Below are positions 7,954-15,597 of a stretch of DNA of 29,303 nucleotides, in pieces. A program made the position numbers and the translations under genes. The notes beneath the pieces were generated by a model. It searched no databases, was not told the origin of the DNA, and saw nothing but the letters and a program-made list of their open reading frames with translations. How positions within the stretch are numbered: the first letter of the stretch is position 1; every line of letters starts with the position of its first letter. Source of the DNA: JBQCHF01 sp051954955 (GTDB lineage Bacteria; Actinomycetota; Actinomycetes; Motilibacterales; Motilibacteraceae); NCBI GenBank assembly GCA_051954955.1, contig JBQCHF010000185.1, positions 1 to 29,303 on the forward strand, given 5' to 3'.

Positions 7954-8805
7954 GTGACGGACGTGCCCCCGCCGCCGGCGGCTGCTGCGCTGCGGCGCAC
8001 GGCACTGGCCTGCGCGGTGCTGCACGACGTCGACCTCGAGCCCTACAGCGACGGCGTCGTGCTGCGCGGCGGGCGGCCGCTGGAGATCCCCTGGGAGAGC
8101 CTGGCCCGGGCCGTCGGCGACAGCGAGCCCGAGTCCCCCACCGCGCGGCGCCGGGTGCTGGACCGGCTGCGCGTCGCCCGGGCGCTGGCCGACCTCAGCC
8201 CGGACGAGCTGGCGCTGCGGGTGCGTCCGGTCGGGCTGCCGGCCGGCCACGCCCTCCACCCCGGTCGCGGATGGGTACGCCGGAGCGTGCTGGGCGGGGT
8301 GCTCGAGCTCGGTCTCGGGCTGGTCGACATCGGCCCGGACCCGGACGCCGTGCTCGTCGTGCCGCCGGACGCCGACCCCGCCGACGGCATCGCTGGCTGG
8401 TGGTACGCCGCGGAGGAGCACCTCGAGCGGGTGGGCGGGGTGACCGCCGGCCGGCTGGCCAGCCAGCCCAAGGACGGGCTGCGCCCGGTCGGCGACTGCG
8501 ACGCGGTCACGCTGCTCGGCTCGGCCACCTTCCGGGCCGGGGTGTGCAGCCAGGACCCCACCGGGATGCGTGCGGTGGCGGTGCCGATGCGCACCCGCGG
8601 CTGGCTGGACCTGTCCCGGATCGACCCGGCGTTCGTGCTGGCCGCGGCCGCGGCCACCGAGCCGGAGGAGCGCGGCTTCGAGCGCCCGCTGCTGCTCACC
8701 GCCGAGGAGGTCGTCCTCGCCCCCAGCGGCGGCCGCCCGGCCGAGATCGTGCTGCGCGACCCCGCACCGGCGACCGGCGCACTGCGGGACGTGCGCTGGC
8801 GCTGA
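7954..8805 (+). CDS. Uncharacterised actinobacterial protein
   Basis: About 283 aa, soluble, with no signal peptide and no membrane segment. I do not recognise a named domain. The sequence has an N-terminal part with PYSDGVVLRGGRPLEIPWESLARAVG, a central GWWYAAEEHLERVGG region, and a C-terminal part with strand-rich segments (RPLLLTAEEVVLAP). Codon use and third-position GC match the core genes, so it is a real gene. The GTG at 7954 is chosen from the TACCGT box 6 nt upstream; an upstream GTG at 7861 would add 31 Arg-rich residues that look untranslated. It is convergent with dxs on the other side of the 898-bp insertion. Confidence 0.65.
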   Translation: MTDVPPPPAAAALRRTALACAVLHDVDLEPYSDGVVLRGGRPLEIPWESLARAVGDSEPESPTARRRVLDRLRVARALADLSPDELALRVRPVGLPAGHALHPGRGWVRRSVLGGVLELGLGLVDIGPDPDAVLVVPPDADPADGIAGWWYAAEEHLERVGGVTAGRLASQPKDGLRPVGDCDAVTLLGSATFRAGVCSQDPTGMRAVAVPMRTRGWLDLSRIDPAFVLAAAAATEPEERGFERPLLLTAEEVVLAPSGGRPAEIVLRDPAPATGALRDVRWR

Positions 8806-8855
8806 GCCGCGGCCACCGTCGTCGGCGGCCGCCCGGTGGCCACTCACCGCACCAG

Positions 8856-8897
8856 TTCCATGCTCACCGCACCAGATCTGCTGCGGTGAGCATGGAA
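8856..8897. terminator. Stem-loop half of the bipartite 3' element after dxs
   Basis: A perfect 16-bp stem, TTCCATGCTCACCGCA with TGCGGTGAGCATGGAA, has a 10-nt loop. It lies 2-3 nt before a TCACGCTCGCGTGA palindrome, the same layout as the intact copies at 21068, 24763 and 25501. It now sits about 970 nt from the dxs stop because the insertion at 8915-9812 separates them. It can still terminate the convergent gene ending at 8805. Confidence 0.75.
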
Positions 8898-8900
8898 GGA

Positions 8901-8914
8901 TCACGCTCGCGTGA
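8901..8914 (+). repeat. Left copy of the 14-bp flanking direct repeat (target duplication)
   Basis: TCACGCTCGCGTGA is identical, in the same orientation and with the same TC centre, to 9813-9826. The two copies abut the outer ends of the inverted repeats, as expected for a target-site duplication. The repeat is itself the conserved palindrome of the 3' element. Confidence 0.75.
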
Positions 8915-8952
8915 GTACGGCGTCTAAGGCTGGTGGGTTTGGGCCAATGGCC
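8915..8952 (+). repeat. Left terminal inverted repeat
   Basis: A 38-nt terminus. Its first 20 nt, GTACGGCGTCTAAGGCTGGT, are identical to the reverse complement of the right end. A variable 4 nt follow, then TTGGGCCAATGGCC, also identical. In all 34 of 38 positions agree with the right repeat at 9776-9812, with one single-base gap. Confidence 0.85.
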
Positions 8953-8979
8953 GTCACCCGCAGTGAGGGGAAGTGGGCA

Positions 8980-9060
8980 ATGGATCGAGTCGGTGACCAG
9001 CCTGGAGGGCCTCCCGGGGTCAACCGTCGCGCCTACACGGCGGCACACGTCGCCGGCTGA
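8980..9060 (+). CDS. Possible 26-aa peptide inside the insertion
   Basis: ATG at 8980 is preceded by GAGGGGAAG, a good Shine-Dalgarno at proper spacing. The ORF encodes MDRVGDQPGG followed by PPGVNRRAYTAAHVAG and a TGA at 9058-9060. It starts 28 nt inside the left inverted repeat, where many transposase genes begin, so it may be the decayed N-terminus of a lost transposase or other gene. I do not recognise it. Confidence 0.25.
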   Translation: MDRVGDQPGGPPGVNRRAYTAAHVAG

Positions 9061-9071
9061 CGAGCGCTCAG

Positions 9072-9605
9072 CTACCGGTAGAAGTCGAGTTCGTCGATGA
9101 CGACGAAGGCGAGGGGCCCCTTGCCGCCGCTCAGTCCGTCCTGGTCGACGAGGCGGTGCACCGCACGGGGCACGGCCGGGGGTCGCGGGGCGCTACGGCC
9201 AGTCGGGGTCAGCGCCTGCTCTTCAAGGAAGGCACTCTCGCTCAGCGCCTCGAACCACACCGAGACCGGACTCTCCCCGCTCTGCCAGTCGTCAACTTGC
9301 CCCTCCTGTCCAGCCAGTTCCGGGTCGGGGTAGTCGTCGGCCACCCGCACGATGTCCCGATAGGCGAAGGGGCCCGGCAAGGCGAAGCACTGGGCGTCCA
9401 CCTGCTCGCCAGTCTGGCGCAGTTGGTCTGCGCGGTAGATGGCGCTCACCCAGTCCTCGTCGTTCGGGGCAGCCGTGGCGTACTTGTAGCTTCTGTCCGG
9501 ATACTCCCGGACCTCCGTCACCACCAGCGGCCCGAGCGGCGCAGGCCCGTCCCGGCGCGGGTCGGCCAGCTCGACAACGTCGAAGACGCGGTACGGCTCT
9601 GTCAC
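9072..9605 (-). CDS. Imm31-like immunity protein with two related SH3-like repeats
   Basis: A 177-aa soluble protein and the only clear gene of the insertion. Residues about 5-65 (FDVVELADPRRDGPAPLGPLVV and on) and about 78-140 (RDIVRVADDYPDPELAGQEGQV and on) look like two copies of one small beta-barrel unit: each begins [FR]D[VI]V.[LV]AD, has a central L.G.{1,3}[GV].V strand, and ends L..TG[ER] (QLRQTGE, ALTPTGR). The second copy resembles the polymorphic-toxin immunity family Imm31, in which a conserved G(K/Q)EG turn and an E..L..TG end are typical. No toxin gene accompanies it. The GTG at 9605 has GAAGGGGGA upstream. The assignment is by pattern memory only. Confidence 0.5.
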   Translation of the reverse strand: MTEPYRVFDVVELADPRRDGPAPLGPLVVTEVREYPDRSYKYATAAPNDEDWVSAIYRADQLRQTGEQVDAQCFALPGPFAYRDIVRVADDYPDPELAGQEGQVDDWQSGESPVSVWFEALSESAFLEEQALTPTGRSAPRPPAVPRAVHRLVDQDGLSGGKGPLAFVVIDELDFYR

Positions 9606-9775
9606 ACAGTCCCCCTTCGCGCAGGCCCTGCGCCCGCAGCCTCGGACCAGACCCGCGGGGTGCCCGGGCCAGCCTCACTGAATGAACTTCAGGCGCACCC
9701 GCAGGGGTGCCCCGCCTGCCACCAATGGTGCCGGAGAGTGAGAAGACCCGTGAACGACAGAAACGACCTGCGCCT

Positions 9776-9812
9776 GGCCATTGGCCCAAGAAACCAGCCT
9801 TAGACGCCGTAC
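9776..9812 (-). repeat. Right terminal inverted repeat
   Basis: A 37-nt terminus whose reverse complement begins GTACGGCGTCTAAGGCTGGT and ends TTGGGCCAATGGCC, as in the left repeat. The inner part, GGCCA-A/T-TGGCC, is itself an 11-nt palindrome present in both ends. Confidence 0.85.
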
Positions 9813-9845
9813 TCACGCTCGCGTGATCGTTCGGGCCGGGGCCGG
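9813..9845 (-). repeat. Right flanking repeat and conserved half of the dxs 3' element
   Basis: TCACGCTCGCGTGA (9813-9826) is the second copy of the 14-bp direct repeat. It runs on into TC and then GTTCGGGCCGGGGCCGG at 9829-9845, which matches 16 of 17 positions of the acnA copy at 21126-21142. The palindrome ends 37 nt after the dxs stop codon. Confidence 0.75.
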
Positions 9846-9865
9846 GGGTTGGGGAACGCCGCGGG

Positions 9866-11776
9866 CTAGGGTTCCACCGGCTGGTCGCCGACCCGGGCGT
9901 CGAGCACCTGGTCCAGCCGGGCGACGGCCTCCACCACGGCGCGGCTGACCGCCTGGGCGGTCAGCCCGAGCTCCTCGCGCACCTCGGCCACCGTCATGTG
10001 GTCCAGGAAGCGCTGCGGCACCCCGAAGGTGCGCAGCGGGGTGGGGACCCCGGCGTCGTGCAGGGCCTGGCCGAGCACCGAGCCCACTCCCCCGGTGCGG
10101 CTGCCGTCCTCGACCACCACGACCAGCCGGTGCCGGGCGGCCTGGGTGACCAGGGCCGGGTCCAGCGGCTTCACCCAGCGCGGGTCGACCACCGTGACGC
10201 CGATGCCCTGGGCCGCCAGGCCGTCGGCCACCTCCAGGCAGGTCTTCGCCATGGCGCCGACCGCCACGATGAGCACGTCCTCGTCGCCCTCGCGGCGCAG
10301 GGTGTCCATCCCGCCGATGTGCCCGACCGCGGGCACGTCCTCGCCCACCGGGCCCTTGGGGAAGCGCACCACGGTGGGGGCGTCGTCGACGTCGAGGGCC
10401 TCGCGCAGCTCCGCGCGCAGGGTGGCGGCGTCGCGCGGGGCGGCGATCCGCAGGCCGGGCACGACCTGGAGCACGGCGAGGTCCCAGACCCCGTTGTGCG
10501 AGGCGCCGTCGTCGCCGGTGATACCGGCGCGGTCCAGCACGAAGGTGACCCCGCAGCGGTGCAGCGCGACGTCCATGAGCACCTGGTCGAAGGCGCGGTT
10601 GAGGAACGTGGCGTAGACCGCGACCACCGGGTGCAGGCCGCCCATCGCCATGCCGGCCGCGGAGGTGACCGCGTGCTGCTCGGCGATGCCGACGTCGAAG
10701 ACCCGGTCCGGGTGGGCCGCCTGCAGCTGGTGCAGCCCCACCGGGATGCACATGGCGGCGGTGACGCCGACGACGTCGGGGCGCTCGTCGGCCACCGCGA
10801 CCATCTCGGCGGCGAACACGCTGGTCCAGTCCGGCCCGGCGGCCTTGAGCGGCTGGCCGGTCTCGGGGTCGATGACGCGCACCGCGTGGAAGCGGTCTGC
10901 CTCGTCGGACTCGGCCGGGGCGTAGCCCTGCCCCTTGGTGGTGATGGCGTGCACGATGACCGGACGGCCGTACTGCTTGGCCCGGCGCAGCGCGTGCTCG
11001 AGCGCCTCGACGTCGTGGCCGTCCACCGGACCCACGTACTTCAGCCCGAGGTCCTCGAACATCCCCTGCGGGGCGACGATGTCCTTCAGGCCCTTCTTCA
11101 TCCCGTGCAGGGTCTCGTAGAGGGGCACGCCGACCACCGGGGTGCGCCCGAGGACGCCCTTGCCCCACTCGAGGAACCGCTCGTAGCCGCCGGTGGTGCG
11201 CAGCGTGGCCAGGTGGTTGGCCAGCCCGCCCACCGTCTTGGCGTAGGAGCGCTCGTTGTCGTTGACGACGATGACGACCGGGCGGTCCGGGGCGGCCGCG
11301 ATGTTGTTCAGCGCCTCCCAGGCCATGCCGCCGGTGAGCCCGCCGTCGCCGATCACCGCCACCACGCGCTGGTCGGTGCCGCGCAGCTCGAAGGCCTTGG
11401 CCAGCCCGTCCGCGTAGGACAGCGCGGTGCTGGCGTGCGAGTTCTCGATCGTGTCGTGCTCGGACTCGGCGCGCGAGGGGTAGCCGGACAGGCCGCCCTT
11501 CTTGCGCAGCCGGGAGAAGTCCTGCCGGCCGGTGAGCAGCTTGTGCACGTAGGCCTGGTGGCCGGTGTCGAACAGGATGCGGTCGTGCGGGCTGTGGAAG
11601 ACGCGGTGCAGCGCGAGCGTGAGCTCGACCGCACCGAGGTTGGGCCCGAGGTGGCCGCCGGTACGGGCCACGCTGGTGACCAGGAAGGTACGGATCTCGG
11701 CGGCCAACGCCTCGAGCTGCGCCCGGTCCAGACCCTGCAGGTCCTCCGGTCCGGCGATCCTGTCCAGCAGGCCCAC
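9866..11776 (-). CDS. dxs: 1-deoxy-D-xylulose-5-phosphate synthase
   Basis: A 636-aa thiamine-diphosphate enzyme that condenses pyruvate with glyceraldehyde 3-phosphate, the first step of the MEP isoprenoid pathway. Visible features: HLGPNLGAVELTLALH and FDTGHQAY near the N-terminus, the ThDP/Mg motif GDGGLTGGMAWEALNN, VNDNERSYAKTVGGL, the transketolase Pyr domain with the catalytic Glu in DVGIAEQHAV, DRAGITGDDGASHNG, and the C-terminal transketolase domain ending in GVPQRFLDH and beyond. GTG 11776 starts VGLLDRIAGPEDL and has AGGAGG 8 nt upstream. The frame runs open further upstream but that part is not conserved protein. The ROK gene ends about 160 nt upstream on the same strand behind a stem-loop, so dxs has its own promoter. 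Confidence 0.97.
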   Translation of the reverse strand: MGLLDRIAGPEDLQGLDRAQLEALAAEIRTFLVTSVARTGGHLGPNLGAVELTLALHRVFHSPHDRILFDTGHQAYVHKLLTGRQDFSRLRKKGGLSGYPSRAESEHDTIENSHASTALSYADGLAKAFELRGTDQRVVAVIGDGGLTGGMAWEALNNIAAAPDRPVVIVVNDNERSYAKTVGGLANHLATLRTTGGYERFLEWGKGVLGRTPVVGVPLYETLHGMKKGLKDIVAPQGMFEDLGLKYVGPVDGHDVEALEHALRRAKQYGRPVIVHAITTKGQGYAPAESDEADRFHAVRVIDPETGQPLKAAGPDWTSVFAAEMVAVADERPDVVGVTAAMCIPVGLHQLQAAHPDRVFDVGIAEQHAVTSAAGMAMGGLHPVVAVYATFLNRAFDQVLMDVALHRCGVTFVLDRAGITGDDGASHNGVWDLAVLQVVPGLRIAAPRDAATLRAELREALDVDDAPTVVRFPKGPVGEDVPAVGHIGGMDTLRREGDEDVLIVAVGAMAKTCLEVADGLAAQGIGVTVVDPRWVKPLDPALVTQAARHRLVVVVEDGSRTGGVGSVLGQALHDAGVPTPLRTFGVPQRFLDHMTVAEVREELGLTAQAVSRAVVEAVARLDQVLDARVGDQPVEP

Positions 11777-11904
11777 CCGCTCCTCCTGACGTCGTCGTCC
11801 GGCACCGACCGCCACGAACCGGACGACGGCGGCGCCTCCGCCCGGGGCGACGACGCCTGGCCAGTCTAGGTGCGCGGGGCACCCGGGGCCTCCCGACGCG
11901 ATCA

Positions 11905-11936
11905 CCCCGGAGGGCAGGTATGCCGCCTGCCCCGGG
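11905..11936 (-). terminator. Stem-loop terminating the xylFGH-ROK operon
   Basis: GGGCAGG (11912-11918) pairs with CCTGCCC (11926-11932) around a 7-nt loop, extended by CCCG/CGGG after a small bulge. It begins directly after the ROK stop codon (11937-11939) on the minus strand and separates the xylose operon from dxs. Confidence 0.6.
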
Positions 11937-13142
11937 TCAGCCGATGCGTGCCCACCAGATGTCGACCGGGTCGGCCAGCAGCGGCTCGAAGGCGAGCTCG
12001 GCCGCACCCAGCAGGCTGGAGTCGCCGCCGAGGCCGGGGCGCACCACCCGCACCTGCTGACGCGCAGGGCTCATCGCGTGCCGCTCGATGGTGGCGCGCA
12101 CCACGCCCTCGGCGAGGGCGAACACGCGGGACTGCGGGCCACCCATGATCACGACCTCGGGGTTGAAGACGTTGATCAGCGAGGCGATGCCGCGGCCGAG
12201 CCAGGTGGCCACCCGGTCCACCGCGGCCTGGGCGACGGCGTCGCCGCCCCGGGCCCGCTCGAGCACCCGCCGGGCCGCCGGACGGCCGCCGTCGGTCGGC
12301 TCCCCCGCCTCGCGCAGCAGCGCCTGCTCGCCGGCCTCGGTCTCCAGGCAGCCGGTGCTGCCGCAGCGGCACCGGTGCCCGTCCGGGTTGACCAGCATGT
12401 GGCCGATCTCGCCGGCGTAGCCGCCCGCTCCCTGCAGGGTGCGCCCGTCCACGATGAGGCCGCCGCCCACGCCGACCTCGCCGGCGATGTAGATCATGTT
12501 GTCGCAGCCGCGGCCAGCCCCGCGCACGTGCTCGGCCAGCGCGCCGAGGTCTCCGTCGTTGCCGACGCGCACCGGCACGCCGTACCCGAGCCGTTCCCCC
12601 ACCAGCGCCGCCACCGGGACCCCGAACCACTCCATGTTCGGGGCCTGCTCGACGAAGCCGTCGGAGCGGCGCACCGTTCCCGGCACCCCCACCCCGATGC
12701 CGACCAGCCGGCCGTCGGGCACCTGGCCGACGAGCTTGCGCAGCTCGGTGGCCAGGCGCCCGAGGACCAGCGCCGGCTTGGACCCCACCCCGCTGAGCCG
12801 GTACTCCTTGCGGGCGAGGATGCGCCCGCCCAGCCCGACCGCAGCCGCCGAGACGCCGTCGACGCCGAGGTTGGCGGCCAGCACGTAGGCCGCGTCCGCG
12901 CGCGGCACCACGACGTGGCTGGGCCGGCCGGCGCCGAAGCGGGTCTCCGGGATCTGCTCGGTGACCAGCCCGGCGTCGCCGAGCTCGGTGACCAGGGCCT
13001 TGATGGTGCTGCGGTTGAGCCCCATCAGGCTGGTCAGCTCGGCGCGGGACAGGTCGCCGGAGACGTGCACGTGACGCAGCAGGGTGCTGACGTTGTGCCG
13101 GCGCACCTCGTCCTGCGTCGTGGCCGCGCTCCGGCGCTCCAT
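11937..13142 (-). CDS. ROK-family transcriptional regulator of xylose uptake
   Basis: A 401-aa XylR/NagC-type ROK repressor. Residues about 12-75 form an N-terminal winged helix-turn-helix (RRHNVSTLLRHVHVSGDLSRAEL then LMGLNRSTIKALVTELGDAGLV). The rest is a ROK domain: VGIGVGVPGTV, NDGDLGALAEH, GEVGVGGGLIVDG, GEIGHM and the zinc-binding C-x-C-G-x2-G-C-x-E motif (CRCGSTGCLE). The HTH excludes a plain sugar kinase. It is the last gene of the xylFGH operon, 51 nt after xylH. Streptomyces coelicolor has the ROK regulator Rok7B7 (SCO6008) beside xylFGH (SCO6009-6011), and this looks like its counterpart. It probably represses the xyl genes and is relieved by xylose. Confidence 0.9.
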   Translation of the reverse strand: MERRSAATTQDEVRRHNVSTLLRHVHVSGDLSRAELTSLMGLNRSTIKALVTELGDAGLVTEQIPETRFGAGRPSHVVVPRADAAYVLAANLGVDGVSAAAVGLGGRILARKEYRLSGVGSKPALVLGRLATELRKLVGQVPDGRLVGIGVGVPGTVRRSDGFVEQAPNMEWFGVPVAALVGERLGYGVPVRVGNDGDLGALAEHVRGAGRGCDNMIYIAGEVGVGGGLIVDGRTLQGAGGYAGEIGHMLVNPDGHRCRCGSTGCLETEAGEQALLREAGEPTDGGRPAARRVLERARGGDAVAQAAVDRVATWLGRGIASLINVFNPEVVIMGGPQSRVFALAEGVVRATIERHAMSPARQQVRVVRPGLGGDSSLLGAAELAFEPLLADPVDIWWARIG

Positions 13143-13193
13143 GTCGTCCTCGTCCCTCTCTCGCTGCGGGTGGGCCCTGCGGTGATCCGGCCG

Positions 13194-14690
13194 CTAGCGG
13201 CCGGAGACCGCGGCCCGCTTGCGCGAGAGGGCGTCGACGCTGGCCGCAACCAGCAGCACGATGCCGGTGACCATGAAGTTGTACGACGAGCTCAGGCCCA
13301 TCAGGCCCAGGCCGTTCGGGATCATCATGATCACCAGGCCGCCGAGCACCGCGTCGCGCGCCTTGCCGCGACCGCCGAACAGGGACGTTCCGCCGACGAC
13401 GGCCGCACCGACCGCGTAGAGCAGCTGGTTGCCGCCGCCCGCGTCGGAGGGGACGCCGCCGAGCTTGCTGGCCGCGACCACGCCGCCGATCGCGGCCATG
13501 CCCGAGCCGATGGCGAACACGGCCACCCTGATCCGCGGCACCTCGATGCCGGCGCGGCGAGCCGCCTCGGCGTTGCCGCCGACGGCGTAGACGTACCGGC
13601 CGAACCGGGTGCGGTTGAGGATCAGCGTCCAGAACACCATCAGGATGAGGATGATCGGGACGACGTAGGGCATGCCCTCGATCGGGAAGTTCGGGTTGAG
13701 ACCGCGGTTCTGGTTGAGGAACCAGACGCACACCGCGCCGACCACCGTCAGGGCGCCGCCGCGCACCAGCACCAGCGACATCGGCTCGGCGGACAGCCCC
13801 TCGCTGCGCCGACGGGTGGAGCGGAACAGCGTGTACCCGAAGTAGCCGCCGATCGCGATGAGGAAGAGGATCCAGCCCCACACCGGCGGGACGTTCTTGT
13901 TGGCCAGCGCGTTGATCAGCTTGAAGTTGCGCACCGCGATGGCGTTGCCCTCGCCCTCGAGCTGGAGCAGGACGCCCTGCCAGGCGAGGAACAGCGCCAG
14001 GGTCACGACGAACGAGGGGATGCCGACCCGGGCCACCAGGGCGCCGGTGAGGGTGCCGATGCCGACGCCGATGCAGATGGCCAGCAGGATCGCCAGGACC
14101 TGCACGTGCGAGAGCGGGGTGACCAGCAGGACGACGCCCACACCGGTGAACGCGGCGGCGTACCAGAGCTTGGCCAGGGCGGCCACGACCAGCGCCACCG
14201 CCATGAGCACGACGAAGGCCAGCCAGGTGCCGGTGCCGGTGGATCCGTGGAACCCGCCCTCGTGGTTGAGCGCGAGCGCCATCACCCCGGCGCAGACGCC
14301 GGAGGCCGTGCCGGCGGCCAGGTCGATCTCGCCGAGCAGGAGCACGAACACGAGCCCCATGGCGATCAGGATCGTGGCGGCCGCCTGGGCCGGGAGGTTG
14401 GCCAGGTTGCCGACGGTGAAGAACTTCCCGTTGGTGGTGTTGCTGAAGATCAGCACCAGCACGATGAGGCCCGCGATGGCGGGCAGGGCGCCGACGTCGC
14501 CGCCGCGCACCCGCTGCCAGTAGTCGCGGGCGGCACCGGAGAGGCTGGTGGCTCCGGCGTCGCGGGCGAAGTCGGTCTGCGCCGTCGTGACGCTGCCGAC
14601 CCCGGTGGGCGCCTGGGGGGCGGGCGAGGCCTTGTCCGTGGCGGTCGACGGCCCGTCGGCCGGGCTGCTGCCGGTGGTCTGCTGGGTCAT
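13194..14690 (-). CDS. xylH: Xylose ABC transporter permease
   Basis: A 498-aa branched-chain/ribose-type permease (BPD_transp_2 family). A long Ser/Thr/Ala-rich cytoplasmic N-terminus of about 65 aa precedes some ten or more hydrophobic segments. The family signature GEIDLAAGTASG (the usual GxIDLSVG loop) and RFGRYVYAVGGNAEAARRAGI (the EAA-like coupling loop to the ATPase) are present, as is AVGAAVVGGTSLFGGRG near the C-terminus. ATG 14690 is chosen because GGAAGGCGAC precedes it; the upstream in-frame ATG overlaps xylG. The gene follows xylG by 10 nt and precedes the ROK regulator. The length is typical of actinobacterial XylH. Confidence 0.93.
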   Translation of the reverse strand: MTQQTTGSSPADGPSTATDKASPAPQAPTGVGSVTTAQTDFARDAGATSLSGAARDYWQRVRGGDVGALPAIAGLIVLVLIFSNTTNGKFFTVGNLANLPAQAAATILIAMGLVFVLLLGEIDLAAGTASGVCAGVMALALNHEGGFHGSTGTGTWLAFVVLMAVALVVAALAKLWYAAAFTGVGVVLLVTPLSHVQVLAILLAICIGVGIGTLTGALVARVGIPSFVVTLALFLAWQGVLLQLEGEGNAIAVRNFKLINALANKNVPPVWGWILFLIAIGGYFGYTLFRSTRRRSEGLSAEPMSLVLVRGGALTVVGAVCVWFLNQNRGLNPNFPIEGMPYVVPIILILMVFWTLILNRTRFGRYVYAVGGNAEAARRAGIEVPRIRVAVFAIGSGMAAIGGVVAASKLGGVPSDAGGGNQLLYAVGAAVVGGTSLFGGRGKARDAVLGGLVIMMIPNGLGLMGLSSSYNFMVTGIVLLVAASVDALSRKRAAVSGR

Positions 14691-14700
14691 GTCGCCTTCC

Positions 14701-15480
14701 TCACGCGCTCGCGTCGGCAGTGACAGGGGCGAGCCCGATGTCACCGCTGCGACCGGCGGTGATGAGCTCGACGACCTGGGAGTGCGTGACGTCCTTGGCC
14801 TTGACCTCCGCGGCCAGGCGACCGAGGTAGAGCGCCGCGATGCGGTCGGACACCTCGAGGACGTCGTTCATGTTGTGGCTGATGAGCACCACGCCCAGTC
14901 CCTGGTCGGCCAGCCGGCGCACCAGGTCCAGCACCTGACGGGTCTGGGCCACGCCCAGGGCGGCGGTCGGCTCGTCGAGGAGGACCACCTTGCTGTTCCA
15001 CAGCACCGACTTGGCGATCGCCACCGTCTGCCGCTGTCCGCCGGAGAGGGAGGACACGGTCTGGCGGACGGACTTCACGGTGCGCACCGAGAGGCTGGCC
15101 AGGACGTCGCGCGCCTGGCGCTCCATGCTGGCCTCGTCGAGCATGCCGCCCTTGATCGGCTCGCGGCCCAGGAACATGTTCTGGACGATGTCCAGGTTGT
15201 CGCACAGCGCGAGGTCCTGGTACACGATCTCGATGCCGAGGTGGGCGGCGTCGCGCGGGCCGTGCACGGTGACCTTCTGGTCGTTGAAGGTGACCTCGCC
15301 GCTGTCGATCGGGTAGATGCCGCCGATGCACTTGACCAGCGTCGACTTGCCGGCGCCGTTGTCACCCACGAGCGCGGTGACCTCGCCCGGGTAGACGCTG
15401 AAGTCGACGTCGTGCAGCACGTGCACGGCTCCGAAGCTCTTGTTGATCCCCCGCAGTTCCAGGATCGGCGTGTCCGCCAC
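14701..15480 (-). CDS. xylG: Xylose ABC transporter ATP-binding protein (single domain)
   Basis: A 259-aa ABC ATPase that energises xylose import. It shows Walker A GDNGAGKST, Q-loop VYQDLALCDN, signature LSGGQRQTVAIA, Walker B VVLLDEPTAAL, and H-loop ISHN. Classical XylG/RbsA proteins of about 500 aa carry two fused ABC domains; this one has only one and must act as a homodimer, a form I associate with actinobacterial XylG and FrcA-type transporters. GTG 15480 gives VADTPILELRGI; the longer frame from 15540 adds a non-conserved leader. It lies 177 nt after xylF, with a large stem-loop between, and 10 nt before xylH. Confidence 0.93.
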   Translation of the reverse strand: MADTPILELRGINKSFGAVHVLHDVDFSVYPGEVTALVGDNGAGKSTLVKCIGGIYPIDSGEVTFNDQKVTVHGPRDAAHLGIEIVYQDLALCDNLDIVQNMFLGREPIKGGMLDEASMERQARDVLASLSVRTVKSVRQTVSSLSGGQRQTVAIAKSVLWNSKVVLLDEPTAALGVAQTRQVLDLVRRLADQGLGVVLISHNMNDVLEVSDRIAALYLGRLAAEVKAKDVTHSQVVELITAGRSGDIGLAPVTADASA

Positions 15481-15597
15481 TGGTACCTCGCTCTCGCTGC
15501 CGTGCGCACGTCGGCCGGCTACGACTGGCGGGCCCGGCACGGCTGGTGGCTGGGTGGTGCTGTGGGTCGTGATCTGACGTGCTGCTCACGAGAGGTG

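Larger units (their letters stand above)
8915..9812. mobile_element. 898-bp inverted-repeat-bounded insertion without transposase
   Basis: Inverted repeats of 38 and 37 nt bound the segment and 14-bp direct repeats flank it. Removing the segment plus one direct repeat restores a bipartite 3' element downstream of dxs whose conserved part matches the acnA copy at 21108-21142 almost base for base, which is strong evidence of insertion. It carries one clear gene (9072-9605, minus) and a possible 26-codon ORF (8980-9060, plus). No transposase or recombinase is visible, so it is non-autonomous or decayed. Base composition is visibly less GC-rich than the flanks. I cannot assign an IS family: the ends start GTAC, not the GGGG of Tn3-type ends. 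Confidence 0.8.

Noticed and set aside
6459..8000. Metallopeptidase start at 8000
   Set aside because: The first 64 residues are Arg-rich with no conservation-like pattern, and they would cover the promoter and N-terminus of the divergent gene at 7954.
8899..8952. tRNA or tRNA fragment as an attachment site
   Set aside because: No cloverleaf, T-loop GTTCRA or CCA region can be drawn. The sequence is explained by the palindrome and the inverted repeat.
8915..9812. Integron gene cassette with attC
   Set aside because: CTTAGAC/GTCTAAG is superficially like core sites, but the GTTRRRY/RYYYAAC pattern is missing and repeats lie at both ends in inverted orientation.
11937..13142. ROK protein as glucokinase
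   Set aside because: It has an N-terminal helix-turn-helix and lies last in the xyl operon, so it is a regulator.
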